A DNA stretch of 64,000 bases from Agrypnia vestita (GCA_016648135.1 JADDOH010023067.1:34486-98485), one strand, 5' to 3'; counted from the stretch's first letter, positions 29,801 to 37,190 are shown. Translations and numbers: made by a program. Notes: generated by a model not told the origin, from the sequence alone.

Positions 29801-31337
29801 CTCAAAATACTGTTACTGAAGTGAATTGATCTATTGTATAGTTCTCAGCTCAGTTAGTCTTTGACTGTGAATGTCTTATATGTTTTTCATGTTGTATTGG
29901 CGATGTGTCGGATGTCAAACACATTTCACTGTTAAATATGTACGTACATGGGTGGCTTTACTGAGTTTTTAAATATTTTATATTTTTAGATACGCAATTC
30001 TGAGACCCAGAACTGTCTAGACACGATGGGTCACAAATCAGGGGAGAATCTCGGGATGGCATATTGCCACGAGCTAGGTGGAAATCAAGTGTTTGCCTAT
30101 ACCAAGCGTCAGCAGATCATGTCCGATGATAACTGTCTGGACGCCGCCCATCCCAGAGGGCCCGTGCGTCTCGTCAGGTGCCACGGCATGGCCGGTAACC
30201 AGGCCTGGGTATATGACACCCATGTGAGTTATTTCTGTGCTTTATTTGATATGGACTGACGATTTTATGTTTAATTATCTATTAAATATATGAATAAGCA
30301 TGAAAATTACAAAATATAAAAAAAAATGTACACGCAATACTGTCCTAGAAATTTTAATTGGTTGTGTAGGATTTTCTAATAAAGGATTTTGTAATATCAG
30401 ACATAGATAGCTTCTCCGGCGATATTTGAACTACAGTAACACCCTGAGTTAGTATAATTAATTTGTTACATAAACTTTTACATAACTTGAATTTTATGTA
30501 AGCCAAATTTCTAAATTACTTGTTTATTATGTATTATTAAATGGATATGTATTAGTTAAATATTATTATTTTACAAAAGTATCATGTTGCAGTATCTACT
30601 CAGAAATGAACTATATATTAATATAATTGTATATTAAAAAATAAACTAATATTTACCTACTTTTTAAATAAAAAAAATAGTCAAGTGTTTTTGAACTTGG
30701 GATATCGTTGTATAGTGAAACTGGTGATAAAAAATTACGGGAAATCGTACATTGAGTATTCTTTCGATTGTAAGCAGTTTTTAATAAATAAAGTCACTAT
30801 GTTTTACTACGCCAGTTACATTAAGTACCTTCAGGTCGATGAAAAACTATCATTAAATGAAAAATATGTCTGACAACGAACAAAAAAAGTTTGTAAATAA
30901 CAATGAATTAGCATAATAAATGAAAAGGTTAGTGAATGCAAAATTATTGTGAAAGTACATTCCAAGCCCAGTAGAGCCTTGTTATGTTGAAATTAGAAAT
31001 TTCAAAAATATTTCTCAACCCAAATTTCAAAAATCAAATTGGATAACAATACCAATATGTAGAATATGTTTTTTCATCGGGTCCCCCAGTAAGATTAGTC
31101 ACGATAACTATATCACAGTGTGCCTGAGACATTGTATAATATGATTTTTTTCAGAGCAAAACCATCAAACACACCAACACAGGAGCGTGCCTCCAACGAG
31201 CAGAGCCCGAACAGCCCGCATTGCCTGTTCTCAGACCATGCAACGGGGAGACGGGCCAGCAGTGGCTCATGGACACCAAGTTCAAGTGGCAAGCAGATGG
31301 GGAGGCACTTAAGCAGCACAATGGGCACGCCAGCTAG
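8709..31337 (+). CDS. Pgant5: polypeptide N-acetylgalactosaminyltransferase, Pgant5/GALNT1 type (complete, spliced)
   Basis: This Golgi type II membrane enzyme transfers GalNAc from UDP-GalNAc to Ser/Thr and starts mucin-type O-glycans. Exons join in frame: 8709-8894, 9558-9771, 13362-13491, 13788-13954, 14411-14575, 19464-19617, 20060-20237, then either 25846-26026 or 28258-28438, then 29574-29713, 29990-30223 and 31155-31337. The product is 643 residues, against about 560 in human GALNT1 and about 630 in fly Pgant5. A short cytosolic tail precedes a membrane anchor (about 24-45), then a charged stem. The GT-A catalytic domain carries [10 protein letters not shown] (DXH Asp281/His283), [10 protein letters not shown] and CSHVGH, whose His416 is the third Mn2+ ligand by comparison with GALNT1. 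A ricin-type lectin domain follows (about 505-635) with CLD, CLD and CLQ repeats. The closest family match I recognise is Pgant5. All introns are GT-AG except intron 6, which is GC-AG. Confidence 0.93.
9558..9771 (+). CDS. Pgant5: Pgant5 exon 2: stem region
   Basis: It encodes residues 63-133. This His-, Lys-, Asp- and Glu-rich linker ends in PGVAGEM, matching the PGEMG junction of the family. The acceptor is TTCACAG, the donor G|GTATGT, and the exon ends in phase 1. Confidence 0.88.
9893..10472 (-). pseudogene. truncated LINE, C-terminal reverse-transcriptase region
   Basis: About 183 codons remain open, reading [20 protein letters not shown], then [20 protein letters not shown] and [11 protein letters not shown]. 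This is the C-terminal tail of a non-LTR retrotransposon polyprotein. The element runs antisense to the host gene, inside intron 2. Its 3' end carries a short tandem tail, (TTAG)n on the minus strand, as in RTE-like clades. It is 5'-truncated, and the catalytic reverse-transcriptase core is absent. Confidence 0.8.
10473..11395. other. Pgant5 intron 2, no recognised feature
   Basis: AT-rich intronic DNA. It holds a small local duplication of TATTAACTCGCAA at about 10470-10500 and repeated AGTGAAA-type words, but no gene. Confidence 0.3.
11590..12036 (+). pseudogene. GIY-YIG endonuclease domain of a Penelope-like element
   Basis: An open frame of about 148 codons without a start Met carries [20 protein letters not shown], then [12 protein letters not shown] and [13 protein letters not shown]. 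The GVYKL...YIGK pair is the GIY-YIG signature, the conserved Arg and EH follow, and the CNDC pair matches the Cys motif of Penelope nucleases. Only the C-terminal part of the usual polyprotein is present. Confidence 0.8.
12105..12155 (+). ncRNA. hammerhead-ribozyme-like motif in Penelope terminal repeat
   Basis: The core CTGATGA (12114-12120) is followed by a stem-loop GAAGCC-ATT-GGCTTT and then GAAAC (12137-12141), with a GTT cleavage-type triplet just after. Stem III would be very short, as in the hammerheads described for Penelope-like elements. Stem I is weak here. The left-arm copy (11462-11489, minus strand) has CTAATGA and so a broken core. Confidence 0.6.
12201..13361. other. Pgant5 intron 2, rest
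   Basis: No gene. At about 12655-12900 there is a short block with CTAGCAG...GCTGCAGGCGAC at one end and an ACCCG...CGGGT hairpin (ACCCGTGCATTGTCGGGTA) at the other. It resembles the ends of the CTAGT-terminated repeats at 14041-14334 and 33545 but is too degraded to classify. Confidence 0.3.
13362..13491 (+). CDS. Pgant5: Pgant5 exon 3: start of catalytic domain
   Basis: It encodes [20 protein letters not shown] and SLVDVRMEG, the highly conserved entry to the GALNT catalytic domain. The acceptor is TTTTTCCAG, the donor GG|GTAAGT, and the exon ends in phase 2. Confidence 0.9.
13788..13954 (+). CDS. Pgant5: Pgant5 exon 4: nucleotide-sugar binding fold
   Basis: It encodes [20 protein letters not shown] then INRSP and [10 protein letters not shown], the GT-A UDP-binding strands of the family. 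It ends in phase 1 at G|GTGAGA. Confidence 0.9.
14041..14334. repeat. CTAGT-terminated repeat with terminal hairpin
   Basis: The 3' end is CTACGCGTGCGAAGCCACGC, GGGCACAG and CTAGT. It forms a CGCGTG/CACGCG hairpin a few bases before CTAGT. This matches the 3' organisation of Helitron/Helentron-type non-autonomous elements, with a hairpin then CTRRT. A LINE-derived repeat is an alternative. It lies in Pgant5 intron 4. Confidence 0.4.
14411..14575 (+). CDS. Pgant5: Pgant5 exon 5: DXH metal-binding motif
   Basis: It encodes [20 protein letters not shown] followed by [10 protein letters not shown]. Asp281 and His283 are the DXH Mn2+ ligands. It ends in phase 1 at G|GTAAGA. Confidence 0.92.
14705..14880 (+). 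mobile_element. tRNA-derived SINE (head and body)
   Basis: The head TTTGGTCTAGTGGTAAGACGC is a tRNA-type A box. The body ATTCCTATTTTTCACACTAC then GAGCACCTAGCTTG matches the SINE at 17299-17472, including TCCTATTTT and the TTAGCTT block. The copy is diverged and lies in Pgant5 intron 5. Confidence 0.55.
15270..15773. mobile_element. pogo/Tigger-like MITE (copy 2, best preserved)
   Basis: It starts TA|CAGTAAAACCCTGTTAATTT and ends TTAATGAGGTTCTGCTA|TA, giving about 22-bp imperfect terminal inverted repeats and a TA target. The interior is rich in AATTCGAA-like motifs and is homologous to 995-1463. It has no coding capacity. Confidence 0.75.
15800..16900 (-). pseudogene. LINE reverse-transcriptase fragment (second clade)
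   Basis: A 5' segment in one frame encodes a damaged [14 protein letters not shown] motif (about 16680-16790). A second frame continues with [35 protein letters not shown] and [24 protein letters not shown] stands in the position of the catalytic (Y/F)xDD box. Frame breaks occur near 16675 and 15975. It differs in sequence from the LINE at 9.9 kb and lies antisense in Pgant5 intron 5. Confidence 0.8.
17205..17300. repeat. short palindromic element
   Basis: AACTATTTTAATAATA and TATTATTAAAATAGTT are perfect inverse copies around CCGGTATACTGG. An outer ACTTCAGCAT/ATGCTGAAGT pair extends the stem. It abuts the SINE that starts at 17299. Confidence 0.65.
17299..17472 (+). mobile_element. tRNA-derived SINE
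   Basis: The A box is TTGGTCTTGTGGTTAGGACT and the B-box-like part is GGTCGCAGGTAAGAATCTC. The body GTTAGTCCTATTTTCATAGC then ends with GAATATTGATGTGACACG. Tail fragments of the same family recur inverted at 19100-19160 and 28786-28860. Confidence 0.75.
18215..18757 (-). pseudogene. truncated LINE, same family as 9893-10472
   Basis: It is nearly identical in sequence to the copy at 9.9 kb and has the same TTAG-repeat 3' end and an almost identical 5' truncation point. Translation gives [20 protein letters not shown] and [20 protein letters not shown]. Small deletions near 18505 and 18556 break the frame, so it is inactive. Confidence 0.8.
19100..19160 (-). mobile_element. inverted SINE tail fragment
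   Basis: On the minus strand it reads TTAGTTTGAAAAAAGTAAGA and ATATTGATTCGTATTCC, the 3' body of the SINE at 17299-17472. Confidence 0.5.
19240..19330 (+). ncRNA. hammerhead-like motif of a Penelope terminal repeat
   Basis: GCC-CTGATGA (19249-19255), stem TGGACCC / loop TGCAAT / stem GGGATCC, then GAAA (19276-19279), TGTT and GGCC. This keeps the CUGAUGA and GAAA boxes. GGC after the GTT triplet can pair with GCC before CUGAUGA as stem I. Stem II has one bulged A. Downstream sequence (ACACAGCAGAACATCCCAGA) matches the second copy at 51248-51330. It lies in the sense orientation in Pgant5 intron 5. Confidence 0.6.
19464..19617 (+). CDS. Pgant5: Pgant5 exon 6, with a GC donor
   Basis: It encodes [33 protein letters not shown] and [12 protein letters not shown]. 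The Trp codon is split TG|G. The only in-frame 5' splice site is ATG|GCAAGT, a consensus GC-AG donor; moving to the nearby AA|GTATCC would break the frame. Confidence 0.88.
20060..20237 (+). CDS. Pgant5: Pgant5 exon 7: Gal/GalNAc-T motif
   Basis: It encodes [35 protein letters not shown] and [15 protein letters not shown]. These hold the catalytic-site Trp388 and Glu391 (W316/E319 in GALNT1 numbering). It ends in phase 0 at AGG|GTAAAA. Confidence 0.92.
20238..22046. other. start of Pgant5 intron 7
   Basis: Besides the piggyBac MITE at 20990-21213, two minus-strand open stretches (about 20459-20722 and 21207-21416) have non-random-looking composition, for example [21 protein letters not shown] recognise neither. 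They could be two halves of one older element split by the MITE. Confidence 0.3.
20990..21213. mobile_element. piggyBac-type MITE
   Basis: It has TTAA on the left (20986-20989) and TTAT on the right (21214-21217). Its termini, CCCTTTGCACTC and GAGTGCTAAGGG, are inverse copies. TTAA targets and CCCTTTGCA-like ends are characteristic of piggyBac. It is 224 bp and non-coding. GGCAGCACTCGAGTGCT next to the right end is an extra palindrome. Confidence 0.75.
22494..22739 (-). pseudogene. probable hAT transposase remnant
   Basis: This 81-codon frame contains [16 protein letters not shown] sequence ([19 protein letters not shown]), similar to the stretch before the C-terminal dimerisation domain of hAT transposases. 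No BED finger, DDE residues or C-terminal WW...P motif remains. The assignment relies mainly on its place inside the hAT element. Confidence 0.35.
23669..23743 (+). pseudogene. tRNA-Arg-like pseudogene or SINE head
   Basis: GTGTGGCGCAGCGGATGACG then CGTCTGACTACAGATCA and CCAGTTTCGAATCCTGG follow tRNA-Arg(ACG) closely. The anticodon position reads ACA, the acceptor arms do not pair, and the anticodon and T stems each have a mismatch. It is therefore not a functional tRNA. It lies inside the nested hAT region. Confidence 0.55.
23976..24166. repeat. chain of GC-rich hairpins
   Basis: In order: TGGCCGCGAAGCGGCT (about 23981); a 14-bp stem GCAATTGTGTTTGC with GCAAACACAATTGGC; TTGGCCGCGCAGCGGCCA; GGCTGCGGGGCGGCC; TTGGCCGCGAAGCGGCCA; and a final CTAGCAG...AAGCAAT / ATTGCTT...CTGCTAG stem-loop ending about 24165. 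Five to six consecutive palindromes, strongly GC-rich in otherwise AT-rich DNA, resemble bacterial REP-type clusters in form. No coding role is evident. Confidence 0.7.
24360..25235. mobile_element. 876-bp TIR element nested in the 23473-25429 repeat
   Basis: The ends AGGGGAGAACAGGGTAATGG (then GAGCC) and GGCTTTCATTACCCTGTTCT (then CCCCT) form about 25-bp inverted repeats with one mismatch. The host repeat is interrupted between CACGTGAC and ATCCTTAGGGG. The related copy at 58.6 kb is contiguous at that point, so it serves as an empty site. No transposase is seen, and no clear target duplication is visible. Confidence 0.75.
25846..26026 (+). CDS. Pgant5: Pgant5 exon 8a: catalytic-loop exon, form A (mutually exclusive)
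   Basis: It is 181 nt, enters in phase 0 and leaves in phase 1. It encodes [20 protein letters not shown], then [19 protein letters not shown] and [20 protein letters not shown]. It holds the metal-ligand His416 and the flexible catalytic loop that closes over UDP-GalNAc. This form resembles fly Pgant5. The acceptor (GTGACAATAG) and donor (CAG|GTTGGC) are both weak, as expected of a regulated exon. It is 44/60 identical to exon 8b. Using both exons would shift the downstream frame. Confidence 0.9.
26291..26577. mobile_element. pogo-like MITE (copy 3, short)
   Basis: The left end CAATCAAACCTTGTTCATTT and right end AATTAACAAGGTTTTACTG|TA are inverse copies of the pogo-type ends. It lies between exons 8a and 8b. 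Confidence 0.55.
26578..28257. other. intron between alternative exons 8a and 8b
   Basis: No gene or clear mobile element is recognised. Any regulatory pairing that enforces exclusive choice of 8a or 8b would be expected here or in 28439-29573, but I could not identify a docking/selector pair by eye. Confidence 0.3.
28258..28438 (+). CDS. Pgant5: Pgant5 exon 8b: catalytic-loop exon, form B (mutually exclusive)
   Basis: It is also 181 nt with the same entry and exit phases as exon 8a. It encodes [20 protein letters not shown], then [20 protein letters not shown] and [20 protein letters not shown]. The His ligand and PGG loop are intact and there is no stop, so it is not a decayed duplicate. 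The loop ([12 protein letters not shown]) and the [11 protein letters not shown] stretch are nearer vertebrate GALNT1/GALNT13 than exon 8a is. The acceptor (GCTGTATGTAG) and donor (CAG|GTTTTT) are weak. Gln of WQCGG is replaced by Met. Confidence 0.88.
28439..29573. other. intron downstream of exon 8b
   Basis: AT-rich. It contains the SINE tail at 28786-28860. No other feature is recognised. Confidence 0.3.
28786..28860 (-). mobile_element. inverted SINE tail fragment
   Basis: The minus strand reads TTAGCTTAGTTTGAAAATAG, TAAGAATATTGATGTGATGCG, identical in order to the 3' part of the SINE at 17299-17472. Confidence 0.55.
29574..29713 (+). CDS. Pgant5: Pgant5 exon 9: end of catalytic domain
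   Basis: It encodes [20 protein letters not shown], then [15 protein letters not shown] and DYYYLGD. The acceptor is TTTTGTGCAG and the donor GAT|GTAAGT, phase 0. Confidence 0.9.
29990..30223 (+). CDS. Pgant5: Pgant5 exon 10: lectin repeats alpha and beta
   Basis: It encodes 78 residues with NCLDTMG...GGNQVFAYT (alpha) and NCLDAAH...GNQAWVYD (beta). Both CLD aspartates that bind GalNAc in ricin-type repeats are present. The acceptor is ATATTTTTAG and the donor CAT|GTGAGT. Confidence 0.9.
30224..31154. other. Pgant5 intron 10
   Basis: Weak pogo-MITE-like ends are visible (CAGTAACACCCTGAGTTAGT at about 30435 and GTAGAGCCTTGTTATGTTGA at about 30970), but they do not make a clear element. Otherwise there is nothing. 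Confidence 0.25.
31155..31337 (+). CDS. Pgant5: Pgant5 exon 11: lectin gamma repeat and stop
   Basis: It encodes [20 protein letters not shown] and [19 protein letters not shown] and ends at TAG. The gamma repeat has CLQ rather than CLD but keeps QQW. The acceptor is TTTTTTTCAG. Confidence 0.9.
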   Translation, partial: SKTIKHTNTGACLQRAEPEQPALPVLRPCNGETGQQWLMDTKFKWQADGEALKQHNGHAS

Positions 31338-31533
31338 TCGCCTACACCCACGCCATATGTTAGTATGCTCTTTCTATAGCAAAAAAGATCATTCTAAACA
31401 GCAAAAGAATTAAGTTTAAAAATATTGTTCATTTTATATTATTTTAATATTTATTGTTTTGTTTTGGAAAAATTTTTGTTTCATCTTTATTATTTGTTTA
31501 AGCTTTTACAGAACATTTTTTTTTTAATTTATA

Positions 31534-31539
31534 AATAAA
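31534..31539 (+). promoter_or_regulatory. polyadenylation signal of Pgant5 (candidate)
   Basis: The first AATAAA downstream of the stop codon, about 200 nt into the presumed 3' UTR. Confidence 0.45.
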
Positions 31540-32985
31540 ATGGCACATTAAAAATGATTGCGAGTGATTCGGAGCAAACTTCACACTGCTGGATGTTTCA
31601 TCAACTAATGAACGTTCTTGAGAACGTCTCGCGTAAATGAGGTTGACAATACTATGAGTAGTATATGAATTGCTTATTGATGAATGAACACATTGAAAGC
31701 ATCAAGCAGCGGATCGCCTCCATATAGGCACTCACTCCAAGATATACTTGCATTGTAAATGGAGCAATCTGTAATGCAAAAAAAAAATCACTGCAGGTAT
31801 TCGATAACGGATTATGAGATAGCGATCTAAGATAGTATATGCTACTCAGATAATATACTAGGATCAGCGAAGCAGTGGCGGTAGCCCTGAGGACACTTAC
31901 GGAGGATCACAGAAAAACAGGGCTATAATGGTCGAATTGGGCAAAGAGAAATACCATAGTAAAGCCTTGAGGAACACTTTCGGAGGATCACAGAGAAACA
32001 GTGCTATAATGGTCGAATTGGGCTATGAGCAATATGATAGTTGGCTGAACAAGTCACAAAGATGAGACTACATGGGAGACCTAAATGTTCAGTTGTGAAA
32101 AGATTGGATACCTGAAAAGAGACCGCAGGAATGTTTTCCAACTCTCAAAATTCCCAGTTGCGTCGATGAACTATTTTACACCCAATCAGCTGTCAGGGAA
32201 AACAGGGATCAGCTAATTTTATGGGACACCTGCTGGCTGACTGACCTACAGCCCCCATGAAATATATCTCCGTGTTACAATTAAAGAAGAATAACGGGTC
32301 TTTTAGTGGAGGGATTCCTGAATTGGAAGAAGGTCAATATTCATGTTTATCGACAAAAAATAAAGTCAATATTCATGTTCAAGGTAGCGACAAAACTGAT
32401 CATTCAAAGAAACAATGTTCCAATGACAAGCGTTGTAAGTCAAATAAGCTTGTGTTAAAGACAGCCACAAGGGATGCATGGGGTGTATATGGGGAAACCT
32501 GTGCCAAACTGCTACTTGGGGGGAGTGAAACTAAATCACACCATGCTAGTGGCCAATATAGAGAATAATGTAATTTAGGGCCTATATATAATCGATAAGT
32601 GTGGTTTTGTGGTTGACATAAAATAATGAATATTACAAATTGGAAATGAAATTGTTCTCTTCAGAGGATAGATTTGATGAGGTGCAAATCATGACAACAG
32701 AGTAAATGTTTATACCGGGAAACACAAAGTGCATAATTCGGACATCGGTGAAGGCTGGTGGGGATGACGATCACATTGGCTTTGTCAAACTGAATATTGA
32801 CACAGTGAAGACCGATAACTGGAACCAGAAAAGACAGAACAAGACAGGAATATCGGTCCAATTCTGCAATGGAAAGAAACTGAGAACGAGAACCTCATCT
32901 CGGGTGGCTGCCAAATGAAGAAGTCTTGAACAATCTAGAAAAAAGTGGATTAGATTGAACTCAAAGTTTGGAAACTTATTCTTAT
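31540..32985. other. intergenic with coding-like debris
   Basis: It contains the 77-bp duplication listed separately. An unrecognised 103-codon open frame (32257-32568) contains SLQL/KKNNGS-, GGIPELEEG- and RDAWGVYGETC-like stretches. No domain is recognised. An old transposon is more likely than a host gene because nearby frames are broken. Confidence 0.25.
31889..32029. repeat. direct tandem duplication of about 77 bp
   Basis: The block containing CGGAGGATCACAGA, AACAG, GCTATAATGGTCGAATTGGG appears at about 31889-31950 and again at about 31966-32027 with scattered substitutions. Confidence 0.7.
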
Positions 32986-33545
32986 GAACCCGGCGGGTAA
33001 CATATTTCACATTTCCCTCCTATTCTTTCAACCCTTTCCCTCCACTGATATATTTTCGATGCAAATCTGTACCGTTTAACCTGACCGATCGGACTCAAAA
33101 TTTGTAAACTTATTCTTAAGGTCTCGGCGGGTATTATGTGCGACATTTCCCTCTATTCTTTGAACCCTTCCCCTACCCTGATATATTTTTGATGCAGATC
33201 TGTACCGTTTGACCGATCGGACACAACATTTGGAAACTTATTACCGGCAGGTAACAAAAGTGACATTTCTTCCCTCCTCTTTTTCCTTTTACCCGCCCTC
33301 TGATATAATTTAGATGCAAATCTGTACCGTTTGACCAATCGTACTCAAGATTTGCAAAATTATTCTTTAGGACTTTAGGCGTTTAACATTGGTGACATAT
33401 CCCCCCTATTATTTTACCCTTTCCTCTCCCCCTGATATATTTTCGATGCAGATCTATACCATTCAAATCGAACCTTCGTTTACCCTCATAAATTTATTTT
33501 AAACTTAATCCTTAACCCGTGCAACGCCGGGTACAAACAGCTAGT
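32986..33545. repeat. minisatellite-bearing element ending in hairpin plus CTAGT
   Basis: About four diverged units of roughly 120-130 bp contain GGCGGGTAACA, GACATTTCCC, CTGATATATTTTCGATGCA and TCTGTACCGTTTGACCGATC. They are followed by a non-repeated end with ACCCGTGCAACGCCGGGT (a hairpin), then ACAAACAGCTAGT. Tandem repeats followed by a terminal hairpin and CTRRT fit Helentron-associated (HINE-like) elements. The assignment is inferred. Confidence 0.5.
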
Positions 33546-33670
33546 ATTCAATATAAGTTACTTTCACGATGATCCAACGATAAGTCAATCCAATGACATT
33601 AAAAGAAAAATGCAAACTCATGATACATCTATTATTCCGTTTTCAAATAGCTATCCACTTTATATTGCAA

Positions 33671-33887
33671 CTAGCTGTCCTTACCCGGCGTTACATGGGT
33701 TAAGGACTAAGTTTAAAATAAATTTGTGAGGGTAAACAAAGGTTCGATTCGAATGGTATAGATTTGCATTGAAAATATATAAGCGGAGGGGAAGGGTTAA
33801 AAGAATATGGGGGAAATGTCACATATGTTACCCGCCGAGTCCTTAAGAATAAGTTTACAAATTTTGAGTCCGATCAGTCAAACGGTT
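33671..33887. repeat. inverted partner of the 32986-33545 element
   Basis: It begins ACTAGCTGTCCTTACCCGGC, the inverse of the left element's end. It continues with the inverse of its AATAAATTTGTGAGGGTAAA block and one repeat unit. The two copies face each other across about 125 bp, so the pair could form a long hairpin. Confidence 0.65.
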
Positions 33888-34200
33888 TTCAGCCAAACAG
33901 CAGAATTGCCAAGACGAATAGGAATGAGCTGGGCTGCTTTTGGCAAACTCAAACATATCTTCGAGAACAAAGAGATCCCAATTAGCCTAAAAAGAAAAGC
34001 TTTTGTATCGTGCATACTGCCAGTGATGACGTATGGTTTGGAGACTATGGCCCTTACAAAGAAAAGTGTAGAAAAGCTCAAATGCACGCAACGATCCATG
34101 GAGAGATCCATGCTTGGAGTAAGCCTAAGAGATAGAATTAGAAACGACGAAACTAGGCGCAAGGATAGAATGCCATACTCTTCTGTCCTGGCATGGTGAT
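33888..34200 (+). pseudogene. LINE fragment (third type)
   Basis: Translation gives RRIGMSWAAFGKLKHIFENK, FVSCILPVMTYGLETMALTK and RSMERSMLGVSLRDRIRNDE. This is the post-catalytic thumb region of RTE-like reverse transcriptases. It begins exactly where the inverted repeat above ends and then stops. It is an inactive fragment. Confidence 0.75.
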
Positions 34201-36710
34201 TCTGATAGAATGCCACCAGTATAAATTGGCGTGCGAGGGAGGGCGTCCCTCTCGCGAAACAGAAGTTACCAGGGTGTAAATTTATTACATATACATAATA
34301 TACAGAGTGTCCGGTACATTGACAAATATATTTTATGATATTATAATAGAAATTTGGTCGGACAACACTAAAGAAACAAACCAGTAATGGCGGCCGCTCT
34401 ATCTAGAGTCCTGTCAAACGGTAATATTGGTCCATTATTTGCTTTTTCCGCTTCGCAAAACTTTAAAACTACATTGGCAATTGCTCTTGCACCATCTGCA
34501 AGGTGCTGCAAGACTGTTTTGGACATAATTCAATGTATATTGGAAATCAAGATGTCACAGCTCACGCTCAAATACGAGATTGAATTGAATGACAGGGCAA
34601 GCGGTTACCGCCGGGTGCGGGCGGGGCGGGTTTTAGTTTCAAAGTCGCCGCATGCCAATTTACGTTGGTCAAGCTCTACCTATGTCTACAATTTTTAGTT
34701 GCGTTTCCATATTTTATTAATGCTGTTTTTTTTTTAATTTCAGTGGTGCTGTGTTTCAAGTCTAAAGTCTTCCTTCTGTCGGAGAGATATCCTTAAATTG
34801 TAATTTCCTATTATATCATGTAAAAATATTATTCTAAAGACTTATCTACATATTTGTGAAACTCTTTTATTAAAGATATTTCCCGGAACTGTGAAAATTT
34901 GTCACGGGACTATAAAAATGTTGGATATTTTCTAAAATACGATGAAGAGTTTCACTGCACTGCTTTCTTCAAGTCCCCTTGTAAATATTTTACAGAAAAA
35001 ATATTATAGAATGTTAAACATTTAAGTTTTTTTTTTAAAGAAATTTATGTGTAAATGTTTGACAATCACCTGCTACAAAATGGTGGAAAAAAAAGTTTTT
35101 ATATCACAAACTCCATAATAATTATACATATTTTAATTGATTGTTTATTATTTTATTTTTAATTGTGATGATTATTCAATATTTAAATATGTGATTCCTT
35201 TGTTTGGCTGAATTCTTGTGTAAGTTGAAGGATTCAATTAATTTATGTTTTATTCATATCTGAATCATTAAGCAAGCCCCAAGTATTAAAAAAATATATC
35301 TTTTCCTGTTTGTATTTACATTCCAATAGTAGGATAATATTTTAATTTATTAGATTTTGAATTCATAATGAATGTCTATAAAGATTAAGTAAAAATCAAC
35401 CACTCCCATTTTTAATTAATTTTGATACTTTTTTCCCACCAGTTTGACATTTTTTTAAATAATGATTATTTTAAAATAAGGAATAAATTATTGTCCATTA
35501 GCCTCATTTTATTCATTTATCTTGCCTGTCTATGTTTATGTAAGAACTGTTGTGAATAATAGTTTTTTCATTTGGCGTATATATACAAAAATGAATTAAC
35601 CGATTTGATGGTCGGCTGTTACTGTTTTGTTTTATATATTGTGTATATAATATATTTTTAATCTATTAGAACAGGATATTAATCTGATATGTACCAAAAA
35701 AAAATTTCAAACAAAAAATTAATATAAAAATTGAAGTTATTTTCTTCAACGAATTCCCATAATAAGTTTACATATACATATATATATCAGTATTTTTTCA
35801 GAAAAAAGTTAGTTTTGTTAAGTTGTTGCTGCATAATTTGAACTAATTGTTCAAACATTCCCTTATTAATTAATAATTTTTATTCATTAAAATATTAATG
35901 TATAAACAATTTAATTATTTATTAAATTTTGCATTTTTTTTTCTACTTTATTGACATTTGTGTGAAGCACCTAAGATCAAAGTATGACGTACCTTCTATG
36001 GATTGGCAGTCGGTGGACTGGATTTTTTTACAGACATCTCTCTGTATGTCGGATATTACAATGTTTTGTTTTTTATTATTGCACTTTCAATTACTTCTAA
36101 ATTCACCTACTTTTGCGTCCAAATAATTATTTATTCGTTCGACATGTATATTGTGTTATAGGTGGCAATATCAAGGGAGTTTACCAAGTGTCGACAGATT
36201 ATAGTAATCTATGCTAAACTTTTTTCTATTAAAGATTTGAGAGACCAGAATTCAAAATATTTAAAATATAACAAAATTATATATATGCTTTTTTGTTATA
36301 TTTGATGAATCAAAAATGATGGAAAAAAAGTACCCGACACATTGATTACATATTAGAAACTTCAAATGCAATACCGTCAATGCTGTTTTATGCTTATAAA
36401 GGGGCTTATTTTATTGTGCTCCATATAAAATAGTCGAGCCAAGTGAGCGTGGCAGCCTCAAATGAATAGGCTCACTGCAGCAACCTAACATTGGTGTAAA
36501 AAATCAGACAAGTCAAATAATATATTGAATCGTGTGACTTCCTTACATGACCAGAAAAATAATTTTTGATCAGAAATGGTATCTATGTAAAAATCTTTTT
36601 TTTTTAATAGGGTTTTCTTGTAATTTTTGAATCATTAACAAATAATTGTAGTTTTTGTATATCAAAATTTCTTTATATCTTTGTTTTAAACATTCTGGTA
36701 CAGTAGAACT
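34201..36710. other. intergenic, AT-rich
   Basis: A GC-richer open frame at 34387-34698 begins ATGGCGGCCGCTCTATCTAG and encodes MAAALSRVLSNGNIGPLFAF and 83 further residues. I recognise no domain, and it is followed by stops and very AT-rich DNA. It could be a first exon, but nothing downstream supports this. The remainder holds no recognised feature. Confidence 0.25.
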
Positions 36711-37190
36711 TTAATAGTAATTTCAAAGAATCTAAAAAATGATCAAAATTTAACTATAAATATAGGCGAAACATTCTTGTGTTGCTAACATAGCGCTGAG
36801 CCAAAACGAAGGCCATACATATTACAGTTCACAAAGAATGCACACTACATGTACATTTTTTTTTGTTTTGTTATGTATTGAATCACTATAAATTTTATAG
36901 ATAGGTAAAAACAAATTTATGAAAATTGGCAAATCGTTTTAATGACACATTTATTCACAAAGAATCACTCGTAGCAAGAAATTATTATAATTAAGGTAAT
37001 ATACCTACGATATTTTCAAATATTATGTAATGTGTTCAATTTTTATTCAAGTTGTCAATATGGAATTATAAAATACAGGTGATAATTTCGAATTAAGTAT
37101 TTAAAAAATTTACAATTTTAAAGAAATTGTGATGATTCAAGGAATTAGTGTATCAAAAAACCCATTACATATACGGTTTGAGTTTTGCTG
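36711..37190. mobile_element. pogo-like MITE (copy 4)
   Basis: It begins TA|CAGTAGAACTTTAATAGTAA and ends GGTTTGAGTTTTGCTG|TA. The CAGTAGAAC/GTTTTGCTG pair is the pogo-type terminal repeat. The interior is strongly diverged. Confidence 0.45.

Noticed and set aside
34387..34420. ATGGCGGCCGCTCTATCTAG resembles a cloning-vector polylinker (NotI/XbaI region)
   Set aside because: Only about 14 consecutive bases match and the flanks are unrelated, so vector contamination is not supported. It was kept only as a note on an unrecognised open frame.
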